Assembly: GCA_015183035.1 (NCBI GenBank)
Contig: JACZZP010000018.1
Location: 1,860,001 to 1,924,000 of the forward strand
DNA: 64,000 nucleotides
From: Meloidogyne chitwoodi
Taxonomy: Eukaryota > Nematoda > Chromadorea > Rhabditida > Meloidogynidae
Direction: 5' to 3'
How positions within the stretch are numbered: position 1 is the stretch's first letter; every line of letters begins with the position of its first letter. The notes below the pieces were generated by a model. It had not been told where the DNA came from and searched no databases. It was given only the letters and a program-made list of their open reading frames with translations. Position numbers and translations under genes: made by a program. Shown in pieces: positions 58,515 to 64,000 of this stretch.

Positions 58515-59674
58515 TTTGTAGATTAATTCTGCAGACTTATTTGCAACTTAAGTGATTAACTCTAAAAGAATATCTGAAATAATAAACATAAATAAACTTA
58601 TAAACATATTATAAAGCCAGCTTGTGTACAGCTATTTAATCTAGATATATAAGATTCACGCCCGACATTTGCGGGTCGATTTGTCGCGAAATCTAATACA
58701 GTTAAATGTTCAGAAAAGTAAACGGAATTAAGATTAGAGATAGGAATTTTGAAAAAACCGGGACCGGGAAACGGGAAATTTAAAAATGGACGACAGGGAG
58801 GGACCCGGGACCGGAAAAACCGGGTATTCCCGATTTCATTTCGGTGCATCTAAAAAAGCCGGGAAATTGGATCGGGACCCAATCCCGTTCCTAACTCTAG
58901 TTAAGAACGTAAATATTTTGTTTATCATAGCGTAAATGTGACAAATTGTCCTGCGACTAGTCAGGGTAGACCATCAATGAGCGGTTGAATGGGCCATATC
59001 GCCAAAGAAAAAATGTAACTCGACAAAATGCTACTATGGGTAAAATCAGACAGTGTGTCGTCATAGGAATTTCTTCCAATAAATATTACTACATCCGGTA
59101 AATTAGGACGAAAAAATGCCACTGTAAGCATAAATAAAAGGACGGTGTAAATTTTAAATAGAACTTGCGACGCCGCCATACATTTTGACTTGTCCAATAT
59201 GTCAAATCAAGATTGTCGTTTTGCTTACATATGTATAATTCTTTGATTTTAATTTAATTTAGTCTAGAGGTCCCTTCGTTAAAATTTTTTGTTTTAATTT
59301 GATGGGAGACATCTCTTTCAAAATATTTTTATTCTTTTCATGGTTTAATTTTACAAAAAATCAACGACCTAATTTTTATCTTTTCTATTTTAAAGAAATC
59401 GGTCTCTTCACACTCTTTCTCCGTTAACAGTCGCTTAAAATCCAAGACTCGTCGGCGTACACGTCCTTGACTCCAATTTTCGGACCTTTTGACGATAAAA
59501 TGATAGCATTTATTTCTACTGTTTTAGCACATCCTCAATTACACAATTATTTTTTATGTGAGAATGTAATTAAAATTTTTTAAATTTAAACTACTTGAAA
59601 ATATCTTAACGCAAAAGTTTTTTCTAATTTATAGAACTGATTCATAGAAATGTGTCAATAAAAAATAAAGACAA
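58515..59674. repeat. Intergenic region with GC-rich repeat fragments
   Basis: Between the UTX and collagen starts (divergent). At about 58,730-58,905 is a GC-rich insertion with repeated ACCGGGACCGGGAAACGGG-type and GGGACCCAATCCCG motifs; its ends TTAGAGATAGGAATT and TTCCTAACTCTAGTT form an imperfect inverted repeat, so it is probably a MITE. At 58,655-58,690, CCGACATTTGCGGGTCGATT and TTTGTCGCGAAA resemble the CGACA-type palindromes at 1.2 and 38.8 kb. No gene found. Confidence 0.6.
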
Positions 59675-61587
59675 ATGCGTCGTAATCTCCCAATAACAAC
59701 TAGCACCGCAATATCCTCTTCTTCATCTGCAACACCACACAGACATGGCAATCAGCAAACTCAAAATAATTTGAATAGGAAAAAACAACGTCATCAACAT
59801 TTTCAACAACAAACAAACACACTTAATGATCAAGGAACGTTGCCTGAAGAATGTAATAACAATAGTCAATGCTGTTTTTGTAATAATACTTCAATATTGA
59901 CTCCAATGGAAGCATTTGCTTCAGAAAAAGCACAAATGTTTTCATCATCGTTACCTCCTAGCTTCAACCTTTTTGAAGAGGAAGATCGTCGGAGAGAAAA
60001 TGCATTCAAAGCAGTAATGATTATCTGCCTATGCATTTCAGGTAGTTTTTCACTATCTGGAAAACATTAATTCCTTCAGAAAATACAAAATATAATTAAG
60101 TCTAGAAATATTGCAAATTTCTTTTAGTTTGTGCTTGGGCCAGTCTATTTGCAGTTAGTCCTGTTCTTTATCAATTCATCACCTTTACAACCTCACAATT
60201 TGATGGTAGGTAGTCGTTATAGAGAATTTAAATTAAACCTCAAAGGAATGCTTCAATTTTGTGAGGAAAATGCTCAAACAATAGCAGATGATTCGGTTGC
60301 TTTAGTAGATGTATTTGTAGAGCGATACAACAGTGGAATCTTGGGAAAAAACCAAAATTTACAACATTTTGTTGTGACTAGAACAGTTGACTATGGAACG
60401 AACAGGACAAGAAGTGTGAGGAAATAACAAAAAAAATCTCACTTTAGTGAATTGAAAATATTTCAGAGGAACTTCAGACACATTGTTACACAAGGTGATT
60501 ATCGTCATTTAAGTGAAGGAGAATTCTCGCGAGCGTGTCGGTTCGTTTTTATTGTTAACCTTTTCAAATATATTATTTTCTCATTGTCAGAAATTTAAAG
60601 TAGTTAATTCTAAAAAAATTTTCATTTTTTAGTTGTGGAGAAGGTGAGATCGGTGCGCAGGGAATGCCAGGTCGTAAGGGAATGCGTGGCACTCCTGGAG
60701 CAAGGGTCTAATTAAAAAATAATTTTTATAAAAGTAATGTTAAAAATTGCAGGGAACGCCTGGAATTCCTGCCAGATTGCCATGCGAGCCTTTGCAGGAC
60801 TTTAAAAAATATTGCCCAGAAAAATGTCCTCAAGGATTACAAGGCCCGCCAGGACAGATAGTCAGCTTATTTTTTTACTATTCTTGTTAAATAAAATGTT
60901 ACAGGGCCCAACTGGTGACAATGGAAATAGAGGACCCCTTGGACTACAAGGAAAAAATGGAGATGATGGGAAAACAGGTAATGCCTAATAATACATAACA
61001 TTGTAATTGTATCATTAAGGTGCACGAGGAATGAATGGACCTCCAGGAGTACCTGGACTGTAAGTAACAATTTATAAAGTAAAATAAATTTTTACTGAAA
61101 CATAAGAAATATGCATAGGCAGAAGATGACTAAAAATATTTCTTAAATTATTCTTATCTAATACTTCATAGAGATGGCGAAGACGGAGATCCTGGCCCAG
61201 ATTCACAGCCTACTCCATTTATTCCTGGTCTTCCTGGTCCTACAGGTGAAGTAGGTGAAATGGGCCCATCTGGTCCACGAGGTGAGTAAAATTCTATAAT
61301 ATCAAAAATATAAAACTTCTAGGCCTCCCTGGCATTGATGGGCCACAAGGACCTCAAGGGAGAAAGGGTGCACAAGGAGAAGCCGGCAGAGTTGGAACAC
61401 CAGGAACAACAGGTTTGTTTGCTTGTTTTTAGAATAAAAAGTTCACGTTGAAGGCCCACCTGGTCCAATTGGCGAATCCGGCGATGATGGACATAAAGGT
61501 GTGTGCCCAACATATTGTGCTATGGATGGTGGGGTGTTTTTCGTCGAACCGCCCGAATGGTTTTTTAAGAATAAACGAAATCGGTGA
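59675..61587 (+). CDS. Nematode cuticle collagen with a long N-terminal cytoplasmic region
   Basis: About 110 residues rich in Ser, Asn and Gln precede the Col_cuticle_N domain (ENAFKAVMIICLCISVCAWA...SPVLYQFITFTTSQFDG and LQFCEENAQTIAD). After a basic spacer, CRCGEGEIGAQGMPGRKG opens the Gly-X-Y region, interrupted by a Cys-bearing gap (LPCEPLQDFKKYCPEKCP). Gly-X-Y blocks continue to HKGVCPTYCAMDGGVFFVEP. The tail ending YCAMDGGVFF resembles that of the C. elegans DPY/SQT class with CxxYC(A/S)xDGGVFF, but I cannot name the orthologue. The N-terminal region is unusually long for a cuticle collagen and contains CNNNSQCCFCNN. About ten exons with consistent phase. An acceptor (TTTATAG at about 59,633) precedes the start. 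Confidence 0.9.
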
Positions 61588-61951
61588 TCGGATTTTAAAC
61601 TTGTTATTAACACTAAACCATATCCGCAAATGTTTTACCTCCAAATTAATTCGCCATATAAACTTTTGAATTATTGAAATGTAACGAAATTAGAGTATCA
61701 CCTGTGGGGATGGGACTGTTCGTGTGTAATGAAAAAGAGACCTTTAAGTAGATTATGAAAGGAGCAGGAAGCAATAGCAATAAAGAGCCTGAAAAGAAAA
61801 ATGTCAAAATATTTAAGTATAAATCAAATTTACTACTTATAATTAGTTCATTTTGCATATTTATCAATATTTAACCATAAGTAAAAAATAGAATAAATTA
61901 CAAAAGTTATGAGAGATAAGAACAAAAAGGATAGACAAACGTATTTTTTTC
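61588..61951. other. Convergent intergenic region
   Basis: 364 bp between the collagen stop and the zinc-finger gene stop. Both 3' UTRs probably lie here; nothing else recognised. Confidence 0.4.
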
Positions 61952-63763
61952 TCACTGTTGTTCATCCCAACTAGAAGGTGTTTTAGTATTTTCAACTATA
62001 GAAATAGCTTCGTCTCCTTCACCTTCAATACCAAAATTTTCTGCGATAGATTTTTCATCAGTTTCGTTAATTACCGGCATCATAATCATTGGTTCTGCAA
62101 CCTAAAAATTTATTGTTGAATATTAAAAAAATATTACTCTAAATAATTATAAAAATTCTCAAAATATCCAACCTTCAACTCGTCATTATCTAACAGCAAT
62201 TGTACACGTTTATGATGTTCTTGATGAGCAGAGAGTTGCTGCCGTTCGTTAAAGCTACGAAGACAAATGTCACAAAAATGGGGCCTCTGTTTTCTGACAT
62301 TGGAGTGTATACTCTCCTTAAAGAGAAGATTTAAATGTTTAAAACACGTAGTTTATAAAGGCTTATTGTTGGTCAAAAATAATTATTAAAAACTTACAAT
62401 ATGTTCATGACATTCGATCCGCGAGAAAAAGGTTGTCTTGCAAACAGGACAGTCATATCGTTCTAGTGGGATCGCTCTATGAAAACATAGATTATGAAAA
62501 AAATTTCCTATTGCAATTCACAAGCATTTAAGTATACCTGGCATGGTGGAATAAATTATCCATATCCATTGACCCTTCTTCGGTAAACTTTACAAGTTCA
62601 AGAATGCGTCGCATCTTATAAAGAAGAATAAATTTGTTAAATTTAAAAACCTTGTCAGAAATAGAAACTCCAGGGAGAAGTTCTCCTCGTTTTATTTTTT
62701 CAATCCAAGCTTTTGTTTCAGCTCCCAAACCAAATTTTCGTTTTTTGGGTCTGCTTGGAGCTGCAAACAGAGATGCAGAATCAGCATTAGGCCGAATAAT
62801 AATTGCATCATGAGGAATTTCTGCCGGAGCTCTACGATTACTGAAAATGAGTAAGCGAATAAAATAAACGCAAGTTATCCGAATTAAGAAATTTTAAAAA
62901 GCAAGAATTTGTTTAATGGACTTGAAAAAAAATTTAGAGATTTCTCAAGGTTGCATCCTCATCGAATCTGGATTGATTCAAAAATAACAACATTAATAAC
63001 AAAAAATCTCAACACAAAAGTATGCTTTCCAAATTAAATATTAAAATTTAACCTAGCAAATGGCTGCCAAGCCAATTCCAACTCCTCTTTTGTCGTACAA
63101 TGAGTTCGAAGATGCTTCTTTAAATTTCCCTTTAATCGGCAAGTTTTGCCACAAATGGGACTAAAAAAAGAAAATAGTCAATAGGTTAAAAATTTTATAA
63201 ACCATTGATGAGGAGTTGTTCCAGTATGGACAGAACGATGCTCAAAAAGATTAGATTTAAACCGAAACGATTTCCCGCAAATATCGCAAGAATAGGGCTT
63301 TTGATCAGTGTGAATAATTGCATGCTGTTGAAGACCTTAAAAAATTTAAGATAATTAAAAAGGCAAAAGAAAGTTAAAAAAACGCAAAATATTCGTGTTC
63401 AATTAACAATTATATTCATTAAAGAAAAAGAATTAGTGAAAAAATAAACCTTTAAATGAAACAAAAATTTTGTTGCAAACTGGGCATTGATGTACAGCTC
63501 TAGGTTTTACCGCTGGATCCAACATTGATTCTTCACTTTCAATGACGTGCATAACCATTGGATCGTGTGTCTCACTCGTACTAGAAACATGGCCAGCAAC
63601 CATTTCTTCGGAATTTTGAGAATCATAATGCTAAAAAAGAAAAATATTAACGTTCAGGTGGAAATTTCTAAAATCAAACCATCCATTGGAAACCAAATCA
63701 ATAAGTTACCTGAAAATCGTGATCCATCTCCTCAGTATATTGATTAAAGACTTGATCATCCAT
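61952..63763 (-). CDS. C2H2 zinc-finger protein with five fingers
   Basis: Likely DNA-binding nuclear factor. The start MDDQVFNQYTEEMDHDFQ leads to an acidic region, then three tandem fingers: HQCPVCNKIFVSFKGLQQHA, YSCDICGKSFRFKSNLFEHR and HQCPICGKTCRLKGNLKKHL (63,510-63,090). The first two are joined by a TDQKPY linker of the classical TGEKPY type. A spacer with a basic patch (SRPKKRKFG, a possible nuclear signal) and WIEKIKRGELLPGVSISDK follows. Two further fingers are YDCPVCKTTFFSRIECHEHI and HFCDICLRSFNERQQLSAHQ (62,470-62,220). An acidic tail ends SSWDEQQ. About 380 residues in nine or so exons. I do not recognise a specific orthologue. Convergent with the upstream collagen gene. Confidence 0.85.
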
Positions 63764-64000
63764 TATTAAATTTTATAGGCGTTAAAGCTTGAAAAATAAT
63801 TGAAAAAATGAAAAACTTAAAAAAAGCTGTTGCTAGATAGAAAAGTTAAAATGAAGGCAAGCTTTTTGACTTAAAAAACTACTCTCATCATCGAGTAAGA
63901 GAGAGTATGCAAAAAGAAGAGAAAAAGCGAAAGATAAAAAGAAAGGGAAAATATTAGATAATATTTTGCGTATAGATGTGTCAAATGAAAAAAATATAAT
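63764..64000. other. 5' flank of the zinc-finger gene
   Basis: Upstream of the zinc-finger start; AT-rich with a GAGTAAGAGAGAG purine run near 63,892. Presumably promoter or 5' leader. Nothing else seen. Confidence 0.35.

Noticed and set aside
1..64000. CRISPR array, prokaryotic operon or integrated viral genes
   Set aside because: All recognisable genes are spliced eukaryotic genes with nematode families. No regular spacer array and no phage or viral protein was seen.
1..64000. Canonical nematode telomere repeat TTAGGC
   Set aside because: No tandem run of this hexamer was noticed anywhere, including at the window edges.

Overview
The window looks like chromosomal DNA of a nematode, most likely a plant-parasitic tylenchid close to Meloidogyne. 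Base composition is very AT-rich. Introns are mostly 35-60 bp with GT...(t)ttAG ends, and many start codons sit just downstream of an AG acceptor, as expected for SL trans-splicing. Nematode-restricted families are present: two cuticle collagens and a DB-domain cysteine-rich protein. The genus is an inference from composition and gene style.

Layout. Positions 1-11,820 hold no gene I can support. This is AT-rich DNA with a small GGAATTTTCCG-type tandem array at the left edge and many palindromic (MITE-like) and duplicated elements. From 11.8 kb onward the window is gene-dense: DB-domain secreted protein (-), ECT2-type RhoGEF without visible BRCT domains (-), mitochondrial-type asparaginyl-tRNA synthetase (+), RNase P/MRP subunit POP5 (+), Tudor/LOTUS-like protein (-), small membrane protein (+), septin (-) and NSA2 (+). 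After a 2-kb gap come an ATGL-type lipase (+), a DHHC palmitoyltransferase (-), an unrecognised small protein (-), the Hippo scaffold Salvador (+), a MIA40/CHCHD4-like protein (+), an ARGLU1-like protein (-), cytosolic glutamyl-tRNA synthetase (+) and CWC22/LET-858 (+). The right end holds a cuticle collagen (+), the H3K27 demethylase UTX/KDM6 spread over almost 9 kb (-), a second cuticle collagen (+) and a five-finger C2H2 protein (-).

Genes and context. Most genes are housekeeping: translation, ribosome and tRNA maturation, splicing, cytokinesis. Same-strand neighbours only 150-220 bp apart (AsnRS-POP5, Salvador-MIA40, GluRS-CWC22) look like operons, and one divergent pair has start codons only 52 bp apart. 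No single new pathway is visible.

Most notable signals: (i) two nested 441-bp inverted-repeat transposons with perfect 8-bp target duplications in an intron of the ARGLU1-like gene, each carrying the same transposase N-terminal remnant; (ii) a 529-bp element with near-identical 178-bp inverted repeats and a perfect 8-bp duplication in an intron of the GluRS gene; (iii) a MIA40-like protein whose redox CPC motif reads CHC; (iv) an ECT2 without room for BRCT domains; (v) a tRNA-Phe-like remnant in a septin intron; (vi) a reading-frame switch at the end of the ATGL gene. Exon boundaries were read by eye, so CDS coordinates are start-to-stop spans that include introns.
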